From Microbacterium sp. B35-30 (GTDB lineage: Bacteria > Actinomycetota > Actinomycetes > Actinomycetales > Microbacteriaceae): 64,000 nt of DNA. The position numbers and the translations under genes are program-made. The stretch spans positions 1 through 64,000 of the forward strand of contig NZ_MWLQ01000019.1 in assembly GCF_010634855.1 (NCBI RefSeq). The letters are read 5' to 3'. Shown piece after piece: positions 8,360 to 18,100 of this stretch. The first letter of the stretch is position 1; each line of letters begins with the position of its first letter. A model generated the notes under the pieces. It saw only the letters and a program-made list of their open reading frames with translations. It was not told where the DNA came from and made no database searches.

Positions 8360-9337
8360 CTACAACGCGGCGGCCCGCGCCAGGTCGAGGTAGGACAGCT
8401 CGTTGGGCGTGAGCCGGATGCCGAGTGCATCGATGTTCTGCTGCATGCGGCGGCCGCTGGACGCTGAGACGACGGGGTAGACATCGAGTGGCTGGTTGAG
8501 CACCCAGGCGAGGGCTATCTGCGCCACGGAGTACCCTTTCTCGTCCGCTACCTTCTCGACGCGCTCGAGGCGTTCGAAGTTGGTGGGATGGGCGAAGCCC
8601 CGCCGGGCAGCACCGTCGAGGAGCTTCTTGGCCTCATTGGGATGGTCGCTCTTGATGCGGCCGGAGAAGAAACCGCGCCCCATGCTCGACCACGCGACTA
8701 TCGGCATATCGTTGCACGCGTACCATTCGCGTGCATCGACGTTCGATGGACCGGAGATTGTGAGGACGCCATCCCACGCCGCTTCGACCTGTTCGGCGAG
8801 ACCGAAGTTCGGACTCGAGGCGGCGAACGGCACCAAGCCGTGCTCGAGCGCGTACTGATTGGCGGACTGGATGCGCTCGTGCGTCCAGTTGGAGCCGCCG
8901 AACGCCCCGATCCTTCCCTCGACATGCAGTTCGTTCAGCACCTCGACGATCGGACCGACGGGCTGGTTTGGGTCGTCGCGGTGGAGCAGGTAGACCTCCA
9001 CACGATCCGTGCCGAGCTGCTTCAGGGATGTCGCGACGTCGGACCGGATGTCGGCGGGCGTGACACGGCCCTTCCTACCCCTTCCGTGGGCACCCTTGGT
9101 GACGATGACCACCGACTCGCGGTTACCGCGCTCCCGCATCCATCGGCCGATGGTGCGCTCGGATCCGGGGTAGGCCCGCGCTGTCTCGATCGAGGTCGCG
9201 CCGACGTCCGCGACCTCGTCCAGCAGCCGAAAGGCCGAGCGCCCGCCGAGCATGATCTCTTTGCGCGCGGTGCCGTAAAGGATGCGCGCGACGGGCTTCC
9301 TCGCACCGGGAAAGTGCCCGAAGGTCATTCCGCTCAT
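8360..9337 (-). CDS. Aldo/keto reductase
   Basis: 325-aa NADPH-dependent oxidoreductase of the AKR superfamily (TIM barrel). The AKR tetrad region is seen in SIETARAYP (Tyr, residue ~56), VIVTKGA (Lys) and VYLLHRDDPN (His). The cofactor-binding end is VAQIALAWVL near residue 270 and the C-terminal ARAAAL. Its ATG overlaps the stop of the Gfo/Idh frame by 4 bases, so it is the last gene of the minus-strand unit with the isomerase-oxidoreductase fusion. A role in reducing or oxidising a keto-sugar or aldose released from a glycoside is plausible from this company (inference). Confidence 0.88.
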   Translation of the reverse strand: MSGMTFGHFPGARKPVARILYGTARKEIMLGGRSAFRLLDEVADVGATSIETARAYPGSERTIGRWMRERGNRESVVIVTKGAHGRGRKGRVTPADIRSDVATSLKQLGTDRVEVYLLHRDDPNQPVGPIVEVLNELHVEGRIGAFGGSNWTHERIQSANQYALEHGLVPFAASSPNFGLAEQVEAAWDGVLTISGPSNVDAREWYACNDMPIVAWSSMGRGFFSGRIKSDHPNEAKKLLDGAARRGFAHPTNFERLERVEKVADEKGYSVAQIALAWVLNQPLDVYPVVSASSGRRMQQNIDALGIRLTPNELSYLDLARAAAL

Positions 9338-10107
9338 GTGTCGACCGCTGCCTCAAACGGGTACCGGATGCCCAGCAGACGCCGGCACTCGTCGAGCACC
9401 TTGAGGTTGTCGAGCGTCATCTGGGGGGTGACATAGGCGCTCTCCGTGCATCCGGCACGCATTTCCCGGGCGACGAGGTCAAACTCGTTGTCGTAGCCGC
9501 CATTTCCGTGGAACACGACGCGCCGACCCCTCCCCGGGATCAGCATGGCCTTGCCGCCGCCGTGGAATCCGGGCACTTTGATCATGCCCTTCGTCCCGTT
9601 GATGGTGATCATCTCGCCCTTCGATTTCACGATCGAGATCACGATGCGCACCGTCGGACCGCTGTCGTAGTGGAACGTGATCTCCTCGTCCACATCGACG
9701 CCGTACTTCATCTCGCCAGTCGCCTCGATGCGGTCGGGGACACCGAAGAGGTTGACCGCGTAGCTGGTCCCGTATATGCCGAGGTCCAGAAGGGCCCCGC
9801 CCACGAGTGACGCGTCCTTGAGGCGTGGGACGAACGGGAGGATGCCGAGCGCGATCGTCACCTGGACATCCTTGACGTCGCCGATCCGTCCGCCATTCAC
9901 CCAGGTCCTGACCTGTCGGGCGACTGGAGAGAACCACGTCCACATCGCCTCAGCGAGGTAGACGTCACTTTCCTTAGCCAAAGTGAACAGTTGCTCGGCG
10001 CTCGCGTGGTCGACCGTGAAGGGCTTCTCGAGGAGGATCGGCTTGCCCAGCGCGATCGCTCGCAAGGTGAGCTCCGCGTGGCTGTTGGCCGGGGACGCGA
10101 TATAAAA
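9334..10107 (-). CDS. Gfo/Idh/MocA oxidoreductase, C-terminal part (frameshifted from 9897-11216)
   Basis: Continues the Gfo/Idh domain whose Rossmann start lies in the neighbouring frame. It shows SPANSHAEL, then ALGKPILLEKPFT with the EKP motif containing the catalytic Lys, and a GGALLDLGIYG substrate-side motif. About 255 residues lie in this frame. The break falls in a run of four A (10104-10107; TTTT on the coding strand): inserting one base there restores DGFYIASPANSHAEL. It is therefore either a one-base deletion in the strain or a sequencing error. NAD(P)-dependent oxidation or reduction of a sugar or sugar acid is expected. The start is not real, because translation should run on from the isomerase domain. 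Confidence 0.75.
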   Translation of the reverse strand, partial: FYIASPANSHAELTLRAIALGKPILLEKPFTVDHASAEQLFTLAKESDVYLAEAMWTWFSPVARQVRTWVNGGRIGDVKDVQVTIALGILPFVPRLKDASLVGGALLDLGIYGTSYAVNLFGVPDRIEATGEMKYGVDVDEEITFHYDSGPTVRIVISIVKSKGEMITINGTKGMIKVPGFHGGGKAMLIPGRGRRVVFHGNGGYDNEFDLVAREMRAGCTESAYVTPQMTLDNLKVLDECRRLLGIRYPFEAAVDT

Positions 10108-11216
10108 CCGTCCACGGCGGGATCGTTGATCGCTGCCTCGAGGGTGGGCGCAGGTCGAGCGCCGACTTTGCTGGCGAATGCGGCGCGCTTCTCAGCGTTG
10201 CGCGAGAACACCGTCGCGATCTCGTGGCGCGTCGTGCGCAGGATCTGGCGCGACGTGGACTTTGCGATCGCGCCCGACCCGACGTACGCCCACCGGAACG
10301 GCGGGACCGGCGTCAGCACCGGCTCGGGCGACAGCGGTTCGACCAGCGCCCGGGCAGCTCCGACGAAGCGATCAAGCTGGGCGCTGTGTGCCGATAGCGA
10401 GGCGCCGCTGGGCGGCCGCATGTACTCGATCGCCATCGGGCCGCGGTATCCGTCGGCCGCGATTAGCTGCACGATCTCGGCGAGCGGCACGATACCGTCG
10501 CCGAACGCGCGCAGTTCCACGTGGCGGCCGTCGACCGTGCGATCTCCGGTGCCCTTGTCCGCCACCTCGACGTCCTTCAGATGCACATAGCGGATCCGGT
10601 CCTTCGTCGCGTGGAAGAACTCGATGGGGTCGTCGCCGGACGGGATCATATTGCCCGTGTCGTAGACGAGACCGAGACCAGGAACGCGATCCAGAAGTGC
10701 CCGGCAGTCGGCCGCCGACGACAGTGCCGAGCCGATTGTCGGTGTGTCCTCGACGAGGATCTCGATTCCACTCCGGCTCGCGATGTCAACAGCGAGCCCG
10801 AATCCGCGTACGTAGTGCTCGAGCTTGTCGCGCTCCGACACCTGCGCCCAGCCCTTGCCCGACGTCAACGCATCCATCGGCGCGAGCATGATGCGCCTGC
10901 ATCCGAACCTCTTCGCGGTGCGCACCGCTTTTTCGATCTTGCGGCTCATCTTTGCCGAGTCGGCAAGGAAGCCGACGCCTACGATGAGACTCGACAGCGT
11001 GAGCTCGTTCTGATCGAGTCCGTGCTTGACGCGCTTCGCGCCGTAGAGCCAGATCTCGACGGCGAACATGTCAAGTCCGGTGAGCCCGCGCGAGCGCGCG
11101 AGAGCGAACAGCGAGTTCAGTTTCATGCGCCCGACGCAGATCTCGCGTGCAAACGGGAACGTCAGCATCGTCCACTGCGGGGTGAATGGCGCTGCGGGCA
11201 CAGCTGCGGCCGTCAT
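9897..11216 (-). CDS. Sugar isomerase/epimerase-like TIM barrel fused to Gfo/Idh N-terminus
   Basis: Residues ~20-290 form a xylose-isomerase-like/AP-endonuclease-2 TIM barrel. They include EILVEDTP, LVYDTGNM and IRYVHLKD, which carry the usual metal-binding Glu, Asp and His, and a terminal MAIEYMRPP. Without a stop the frame goes on through a short linker into a Rossmann fold (RWAYVGSGAIAKS) that starts a Gfo/Idh/MocA domain, until the frameshift at ~10105. The ATG at 11216 gives a sensible N-terminus, though no strong ribosome site is seen and the frame is open to 11507. Such enzymes are usually separate genes (IolE/IolG-like pairs or 3-keto-glycoside enzymes). The isomerase side may handle the product of the oxidoreductase side. 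Divergent from the transporter at 11510. Confidence 0.75.
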   Translation of the reverse strand: MTAAAVPAAPFTPQWTMLTFPFAREICVGRMKLNSLFALARSRGLTGLDMFAVEIWLYGAKRVKHGLDQNELTLSSLIVGVGFLADSAKMSRKIEKAVRTAKRFGCRRIMLAPMDALTSGKGWAQVSERDKLEHYVRGFGLAVDIASRSGIEILVEDTPTIGSALSSAADCRALLDRVPGLGLVYDTGNMIPSGDDPIEFFHATKDRIRYVHLKDVEVADKGTGDRTVDGRHVELRAFGDGIVPLAEIVQLIAADGYRGPMAIEYMRPPSGASLSAHSAQLDRFVGAARALVEPLSPEPVLTPVPPFRWAYVGSGAIAKSTSRQILRTTRHEIATVFSRNAEKRAAFASKVGARPAPTLEAAINDPAVDGFISRPRPTATRSSPCERSRWASRSSSRSPSRSTTRAPSNCSLWLRKVTSTSLRRCGRGSLQSPDRSGPG

Positions 11217-11447
11217 GTCCCAGCCCGTCGCCTCTGGCGAGCGCACCCTGCGCGCTGGTGCGGTGACCGAGATCTCGCTGTCTCCATGGTGCACCACAAA
11301 ACCACACATTTGGGCTTTTTTCACGCTATATGGCAAGACCCCCCACACGTCTGGACCCGGGCGTTGCACACGCGGCGCCGTGGCCTTCGCCTGCCACGCT
11401 GCGGGGCCGTGGGCGCCGGCCTCGATCCACTGGCCTAGGGTGCAACC

Positions 11448-11472
11448 GAATTTATGTGTAGTGTAAAAAATT
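11448..11472 (+). promoter_or_regulatory. 25-bp shared regulatory element, copy upstream of 11510
   Basis: Begins GAATTTATGTGTA and ends AAAAAATT. The left half matches the copy at 51571 closely, the right half less so. It sits 37 bp before the GTG of the first GPH transporter and in the divergent region serving the isomerase fusion. Confidence 0.5.
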
Positions 11473-11491
11473 CCAGCGCCCGGCGCTCCAT

Positions 11492-11505
11492 GATCAAGGA
11501 GGATC
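11492..11505 (+). promoter_or_regulatory. Conserved ribosome-binding leader GATCAAGGAGGATC
   Basis: GATCAAGGAGGATC ends 4 bp before the GTG at 11510. The same 14-mer, with A or G at the fifth base, precedes all four GPH transporters and one esterase. It fixes the start of this gene. Confidence 0.85.
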
Positions 11506-11509
11506 ACGC

Positions 11510-13024
11510 GTGGTCAGTAATGACGCCACCACCGTTTCGTCGCCCAGTGTGAGTGCATCCATGTCGCGGAAAGCGGAACGTGCGACATGGCGCATGTCGC
11601 GGAGCGAACGCCTGCGCTACTACCTCAGCGGAATCGGGTGGACCACAGGCGCCAGCATCATGGCCTTCTTTCTCAGCATCTACCTGATGTTCCAGGGGTT
11701 GAGTCTCGCGGCGGTTGGAACCGTGATCCTCATCGTCAAGATCATCGACGCAGTCGACGACCTTGCCATCGGGTACTTCGTGGACCGAATCAATCCGGCC
11801 CAGCTGAAGTTCCTTCGGAAGCTCGCCGGCTCGGGCAAGTACCTTCCTTGGTATCGCGTCACATTCTTCCTCCTGCCGCTCGCCACGGTGCTGTTCTTCG
11901 CGATGCCGTCGAACATGCCGGAAGGGGCGAAGCTGGCATGGTTCGCGGTCGCCTACCTGCTCTTCGACCTGGCCGGCACGCTGTCGCAGCTACCCATGTA
12001 CACGTTGGTGATGACGCTCACGGATCGCGTCAGCGAGCGTGACAATCTCCTCAAGATGCGAGGCGTTCTACTTCTCCTCGTAGGTGTGAGCGTGGGGCTC
12101 GTATGGCAGTTCATGATCAGCGAGTTCGTCGGTTTGCCGATCTCCGCGGTCGCGATCGGATCAGCGATTATCGCCCTGGTCCTGATGACGCCCCTCACTC
12201 GGAAGGTCGTCGAGCACAACGTGGAACTCAAGAACACCGACGAGACCGCGCCGCCGACCTACACGTTCCGGGAGATGCTGAAAGCGGTCCGAACCAACAA
12301 GTTCATGCTGATCCTTCTCGCCAGCGATGTCGTGACCGGGGTGAGCCTGACCATCCTGACGACAAGCATCTTCGCGGCGTTCTTCCTGTTCAACAACTCC
12401 ATGGTTCTGACGTTGCCCGTGCTCATCGCCTTCATCCCCGGCCTCATTCTCCAGTTCTTCGCTGACCGGATCGCACACCGCATGGGCAAGCGCAACGCCA
12501 TCGTGGTCTTCGCACTGCTCTCAGCGGCGTGCTCGCTGGCCCTCTTCTTCGTCGGGCCCGGGAACCTCTTCCTCGTGATCCTGTTCATGACCATCGGGGC
12601 GATCCCTAATGCCTTGCATACGATCATGCGCACCTTCCTCATCCCCGACACCATCGACTACACCCGTTACAAGACAGGGCAGGACTGCGCGGGCATCTTC
12701 TACGCGTTGGACGGTTTCGTCCAGAAGGCGACTGCCGGGGTAGCCTCGGCGATCGCGTTCTTCATCCTCGGTCTCGGAGGATGGGTCACCATCCAGGCGG
12801 ATTCCTTCGCCGAGCTGCAAGCGCAGAACGTCACGCAACCTGACAGCGCTCTCGCGGCGCTGTGGATCACGGTTACGCTCGTTCCGGCGCTTGGAGCCCT
12901 GGCCTGCGCGGGCGTTCTGTCGTTGTACCGGCTTCGCGACGCGGATGCCGCACTGATGGCGAAGTGCAACGCCGGCGAGATCACGCGCGACGAATGTGAG
13001 GCGCAAATCTCGCGCGTTTACTGA
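11510..13024 (+). CDS. GPH-family (MFS superfamily) glycoside transporter 1
   Basis: 504-aa, 12-helix cation symporter of the glycoside-pentoside-hexuronide family. After a ~30-residue cytoplasmic tail come the family features: VKIIDAVDDLAIGYFVDR (loop 2-3 motif), GKYLPWYRV, TLTDRVSERDNLL, FADRIAHRMGKRN (loop 8-9) and DTIDYTRYKTGQDCAG. The C-terminus, KCNAGEITRDECEAQISRVY, is shared with the other three transporters here. It very likely imports a sugar or glycoside with H+ or Na+. It faces the isomerase-Gfo/Idh-AKR unit across a 293-bp divergent promoter region, suggesting that this unit processes its cargo. It closely resembles transporter 2 (19555), a probable duplication. Confidence 0.9.
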   Translation: MVSNDATTVSSPSVSASMSRKAERATWRMSRSERLRYYLSGIGWTTGASIMAFFLSIYLMFQGLSLAAVGTVILIVKIIDAVDDLAIGYFVDRINPAQLKFLRKLAGSGKYLPWYRVTFFLLPLATVLFFAMPSNMPEGAKLAWFAVAYLLFDLAGTLSQLPMYTLVMTLTDRVSERDNLLKMRGVLLLLVGVSVGLVWQFMISEFVGLPISAVAIGSAIIALVLMTPLTRKVVEHNVELKNTDETAPPTYTFREMLKAVRTNKFMLILLASDVVTGVSLTILTTSIFAAFFLFNNSMVLTLPVLIAFIPGLILQFFADRIAHRMGKRNAIVVFALLSAACSLALFFVGPGNLFLVILFMTIGAIPNALHTIMRTFLIPDTIDYTRYKTGQDCAGIFYALDGFVQKATAGVASAIAFFILGLGGWVTIQADSFAELQAQNVTQPDSALAALWITVTLVPALGALACAGVLSLYRLRDADAALMAKCNAGEITRDECEAQISRVY

Positions 13025-13489
13025 ACGTCTGGGGTCACGCTCCACATCGTGCGTCACGCCGGTGTGGAGCGTGCCGGCTGTACCGGGTCACGACGTTGGC
13101 GGCAGTCGGCTGCCGTGCGATCGGCGTTCGAGGTCGATTGGTTGCCGGCAGGCCGCCCGATCCGCAGGGTGCGGTTGAGTCTCGACCTTCCCGTTCTGCC
13201 AGGGCAGGGGGTCTCATGAATTTCTGACGGATGCCGTGTACGGCTCAGATCGTCAGCCGCCGTCGGGCATTGGCCCCGGCTTCTCCACGTCCGCGCGCAC
13301 CAGCTGCCCGGGCCCGGACCTCCTAGTTGCGCGCTATAGCTCGCCGGGTTGGGCCTTGCGCTCACTCATCACCCGTTAAGCGAGTGCGTGCCTCCGCGTT
13401 ATGCAATATGCCGCAGTGGCATTCTCGGCGTGCCTGTTCAGGTAGTCATGCTCGAACCGGTCGACCGTCCAGTCCCCAGGCTTTCCGCG
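13025..13489. other. Intergenic region between convergent genes
   Basis: 465 bp between the stops of transporter 1 and the carboxylesterase. It contains the inverted repeat 13036-13073. The rest shows only short frames with no ribosome site or family resemblance; I see nothing else in it. Confidence 0.5.
13036..13073 (+). terminator. Inverted repeat, probable terminator of transporter 1
   Basis: Perfect 10-bp arms CACGCTCCAC (13036-13045) and GTGGAGCGTG (13064-13073) separated by 18 bp, 12 bp after the transporter stop. No T-tract follows, so termination is likely but not certain. Confidence 0.5.
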
Positions 13490-14968
13490 TCAAAGGACGC
13501 CGTTGCCAAGTGACTCACGAATTGACATCGTGGTCGGCAGTTCCGCCCAGACACCGCGCACGTTCGGATACGGATTCTCCTCGACGCCGGACTCGTCATC
13601 GAAGATCATCGTCGACCGAGCGTCGGCGTCGAAACGCGGCCATACGCGTTCTTCCGTACTCGGATCCCCCGTCCGCGCGAACGCAGCCCACGCGGAGCCC
13701 ATGGCCAACGCAACGGGCTCGAGTTCAGGCTTCGAAAGCGATCGCAGCAACAAGGGTACGTCCATGCCGTGGAACGCGCCGAAGGCTCCGTCGGCAACCG
13801 AGGGCGAGTACGCGACAACGTAACGGAATACCGCCGCGCCTTGCGCCGCCTTGCGCTCGCCTTGCAAGACCGCAGCGTTTCCGAAGGTGATGTCACTGAG
13901 GATTCGAACCAGGCGCTGGCGGTGCGAGACGTCTGGGAAGTCCTTCTCATAGGCGCCCTCGATGCGCGTTCGCACCTCTCCATCGAAAGGAACCATAGCC
14001 GCCAGGGTGGCATCGTCCGCAAAGGCCAAGAAGAGCGAGAACTCATCCAGAGTGTTTCCCACGATGAGCGGGACATCGGCGGCGGTTTCCGGCGCGCCCG
14101 GGTCGAACGGGGGGTTGGGCAGCCATCTGTCGTCGACTGTGGCAGCCAGAGACAATCCCAACGACTGCCATGCATCGAAGAGTTCACCGGCAGGCATGGT
14201 GGCTAGCTCGTGGGCGGACTTTTCGAGCCGCGACGTCAACGCTGCAGAGACGGCGTCAGACACCTCCGCGTCTCCGGCTTTCAGTCGCGAACCGCTTTGG
14301 ATGATCGCCTTATGGAAGAGCCCCTTGGCCGTCGGCATCGCCAGCAGCGCACCGATCTTCATCCCTCCGCCTGACTCGCCGAACAACGTCACGTTTGCCG
14401 GGTCGCCACCGAATGCGGCGATATTCGTACTGACCCAGCGCAGCCCCTCGACGATGTCGAGCAGACCGGCGTTGGAGGCATCCGGGAACTCTTCCAGCCG
14501 GAGAAAGCCGAAGACGTTGAGGCGATGGTTGATTCCTACAACGACGACGTCCTCCTCGACAGCCAGGCGAGACGACCGCAGGACAGGGGCCGCGCTGCCC
14601 GAGTCGAATCCACCGCCGTGGATGTACACGAGGACGGGGCGGGCCGCCTGATCGACGGCCGGGGTGACGATATGGAGGACCTGGCAGTCCTCGTTCATCG
14701 GCTCAGCCACGGCACTTGTGCCACCGGTGAAGTAGCGGAGCAGGTCAGTCGGGATCCCTCCGAACTCCGGATCAGCTTCACCGCCCTGGATCGCGCGAGG
14801 CCCGGGCGCCGTGGCATCGAACGGTTCGGACCATGGACTTGCCGGCTCTGGCTTGCGAAACCTCTCCGCGCGGCCGTACGGGATTCCGCTGAACGCGAGG
14901 GCGTCACCGATCACACGCCCGATGACTGCGCCCGCAGCGGTCGCTGCCGTCACACTTTCCTGAGGCAC
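13490..14968 (-). CDS. Type-B carboxylesterase (PnbA-like)
   Basis: 492-aa serine esterase of the carboxylesterase/cholinesterase family. The oxyanion motif is VYIHGGGFDSGS and the nucleophile elbow is LFGESGGG (Ser199). The acid is in GNTLDEFSLF (Glu, residue ~305) and the His in FGAFHGMDVPLLL (~390). Length is normal for bacterial p-nitrobenzyl esterases and no signal peptide is visible, so it is cytoplasmic. The GTG start has AAGGAGAGCGAA before it. It is divergent from the GH2 beta-galactosidase gene; the 176-bp gap holds one regulatory element (15089). Probably removes acyl groups from imported glycosides (inference). Confidence 0.92.
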   Translation of the reverse strand: MPQESVTAATAAGAVIGRVIGDALAFSGIPYGRAERFRKPEPASPWSEPFDATAPGPRAIQGGEADPEFGGIPTDLLRYFTGGTSAVAEPMNEDCQVLHIVTPAVDQAARPVLVYIHGGGFDSGSAAPVLRSSRLAVEEDVVVVGINHRLNVFGFLRLEEFPDASNAGLLDIVEGLRWVSTNIAAFGGDPANVTLFGESGGGMKIGALLAMPTAKGLFHKAIIQSGSRLKAGDAEVSDAVSAALTSRLEKSAHELATMPAGELFDAWQSLGLSLAATVDDRWLPNPPFDPGAPETAADVPLIVGNTLDEFSLFLAFADDATLAAMVPFDGEVRTRIEGAYEKDFPDVSHRQRLVRILSDITFGNAAVLQGERKAAQGAAVFRYVVAYSPSVADGAFGAFHGMDVPLLLRSLSKPELEPVALAMGSAWAAFARTGDPSTEERVWPRFDADARSTMIFDDESGVEENPYPNVRGVWAELPTTMSIRESLGNGVL

Positions 14969-15088
14969 TTCGCTCTCCTTACCCGGCCCGCACGTTATTT
15001 CTCATCGTGCTGAAGTTTTCACCAGAGTATCACCCGAGAATGTGCAGCCGCCGTGACGCGTAGGGATAGTGCCGCGATCCGGGAGCCA

Positions 15089-15113
15089 TAAATCTCAGCG
15101 TGCTACGATTTTC
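15089..15113 (-). promoter_or_regulatory. 25-bp shared regulatory element between carboxylesterase and GH2
   Basis: On the minus strand: GAAAA, ten bases, then CTGAGATTTA. It agrees without gaps with the copies at 22056, 29558 and 56852. Located 31 bp before the GH2 ATG and 120 bp from the divergent carboxylesterase start. Confidence 0.7.
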
Positions 15114-15144
15114 AAATCACTCTCCTGTCATCGCAAGGACGCCC

Positions 15145-18100
15145 ATGACCTCCGCACCGCCTGCCCCCCGCACCCATCACGCGCCGTCCGGCGTCCTGCG
15201 CGAGCCCATGAGCAGCATCCGCCGGTCACCCGAACTGAATCTCGACGGAGTCTGGCAATTCCAACTGCTGCCATCACCTGCCGTCGCGCCGGCAGCCGAC
15301 GCATGGGCAGAGGTCGAGGTCCCCTCGCTGTGGACCATGGACGAACGGTTCGGTCACCCGCAGTACACGAACATCGAGATGCCATTCGGCGGCGTCTACC
15401 CGCTCATCCCCGAGGACAACCCAGTGGGTGTCTACCGCACGCGCTTCACCCTGCCGAAGGTCGGCGACGATGAACGCGTGATCCTGCACGTCGGCGCGGC
15501 AGAGGGCCACCTCACCGCGCAGGTAAACGGCACGGTCGTGGGAGTGAGCACGGACTCGCACCTCCACGCGGAATTCGACATCACCAATGCCGTGAACCCT
15601 GGAGATAACGACCTCGAGCTCCACGTCGCCCGGTGGTCTGCCGAGACCTTCATCGAAGACCAGGACCAGTGGTGGCACTCCGGACTCAGCCGGTCAGTGA
15701 GCCTCCACACCACATCTCGCGCTCGGCTGATCGACGTGCTGGTGCATGCTGACTTCGACCCTGCCAGCGCCCGCGGCTCACTCCGGGTCGACGCGTTCAC
15801 GGACGGACTCAACGGCGAGCACAGCGGCGACTACCGCATCCGCGCAACTATTCTCGGTGCCGAGCATGACACGCCGGTCGGTGGCGAACCGGCCTCCCAA
15901 GTCATGGCGCCGGCTCCCAGCGATCGCTCCCAGCGACTGCCGCGCATGCTGCCGGATGACATTCCCGACGTTCTGAGCATCATGTCTGCCGGCGGCGAGC
16001 TGCCTCCTGACATGGCCGCCTTCGTCGCGCAGTTCGCGGCAGCGGGAGCGGCGCCCGCACCCCTGCCCGGGATCGCACAGGTCCGCCTGAGCGACCTCGC
16101 TGTGGAGGCGTGGTCAGCGGAGCGCCCTCATCTGGAAGATCTCCGCGTCGAGCTCTTGGATCCCGCCGGGGCCGTCATCGACGCAGTCGAATACAGGGTG
16201 GGGTTCCGCCGCGTCGAGATCGTCGGCCCCGACCTTCTCGTTAACGGCCGCAGGATTCTGATCCAGGGCGTCAACCGCCACGACGTGGACCCGCGAACCG
16301 GCCGGGTGATGAGCCGCGAGCGGATGCGCGCCGAACTCTCCCTACTCAAGCGGTTCAACTTCAACGCGATTCGCACCTCGCACTATCCCAATGACCCGTA
16401 CCTGCTGGACCTGTGCGATGAGTACGGCCTGTACGTGGTGGACGAGGCCGACGTCGAGGGTCACGCCTATACGTCCACGATCGCTGACGACCCACGGTAT
16501 CTCACCCCCATCGTCGAACGCATCCAACGCATGGTGCTGCGCGACCGTAACCATCCGAGCGTCATCATCTGGTCTCTGGGCAATGAGACCGGCTACGGCG
16601 CCGCCCATGATGCCGCGGCGGGATGGCTGCGGCGGGCGGACCCGACGCGTCCCCTGCAGTATGAGGGCGCAATCGCAGCCGACTGGCACGGAGGGCGTTC
16701 AGCATCCGACATCGTTTGCCCCATGTACCCGTCCTTCCCGGGCCTGGAGGCATATGCGCGTGACGGGCGCGCGGATCGACCACTGATCTCCTGCGAGTAC
16801 GCATTCTCGCTCGGAAACTCCAGCGGCGGCCTCGCGCATTACTGGCATCTGTTCGAGACGAGCCCTGCACTCCAGGGCGGATTCATCTGGCAGTTCCTCG
16901 ATCATGCACTGGACCCGGAGGGCGACGGACGCTTCCGATATGGCGGAGACTTCGGCGACACGCCCAACGACGGAGCCTTCCTGCTCTGCGGCATCGCGTT
17001 CGCCGACCTCACTCCGAAGCCTGCCCTATATGAGGCGCGCGGGCTCTTCAGCCCGGTTCGCATCGAGTCCGATGCCGCCGAGGCGCTCGCCGGTAGGGTG
17101 CGCATCCGCAGTCGACGCCACTTCGCGGACGTCTCTGACTTGTCTTTCACCATCCGCGTCGAGACGCGCTCCGGCGCGGGCGACGACATGGCTGTGCACC
17201 TCGACCTCGCGCCCGGTGCGGAGCAGTCGGTCACGCTGCCGCCCGAGATCGTCGGCGCCCTGCACGCCGCGGACGCCCTCGCCCTCACTCTCGTCGTCAC
17301 ACTGAGAGGTGACAGTGCGTGGGCGCCGGCCGGCACGGAGCTCTCCGCACACCAAGTGCAGCTGGCACCGACTGCACTGCCGCTCACCTCTCGGCCGGCA
17401 GCCGCAGCCGTTACTTCGACGCAGCCTGCCGCGCTCACCCCGGACGGGGCGCTCAGTCATCCCCTCTTGCAGTCGCCGCCCCAGCTCTGTCTCTGGCGAG
17501 CGCAGACCGACAACGACGCATCGGTCGGTCTGGATGGGCGATTCGAGAAGTCCGGTCTGTTCCGCCTGGACGTCGAGCGAACACACATTCGCGAGGAGAG
17601 CGGAGCCACGCTCGTGGAGCGCACGCTGCGAGGGGCCTTTGGCGACGCCATCACCCATCGCACCCGGATCCGGGTGCTCGGCACACATGACTACCTGCTC
17701 GATGAATACGTGCGGCTTCCAGACGGACCCGTCGATGTTCTCCGCGTCGGCGTGCAGTTCAGCCTTGCGGCCGGCATCGACCATGTCGACTGGACTGGGC
17801 TAGGCCCGTGGGAGAACTATCCCGACCGCCGCGCATCGGCCATGCTCGGCCGATGGTCGGCGACCATTGACGAGCTCGCCACCCCGTATGTGAGGCCGCA
17901 GGACAACGGAACCCGCGGGGGTGTGGATGAACTCGCATTGCGCGGCGTCGCCGGGCGCGCGGACATCACTGCCGGTCAGCCGCTCTGGATGACGGCTTCC
18001 CGCCACTCGACGGATGCTCTAGAGCGAACGGCGCACTGGTGGGAGCTCCCGCCATCCGACCTCACACACATCACGCTCGACGTTGCCCATCGCGGCGTCG

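Noticed and set aside
10521..11438. Long plus-strand frame opposite the isomerase domain
   Set aside because: It is the antisense of a clear protein family, with Arg/His/Asp-rich composition typical of complement frames in high-GC DNA.
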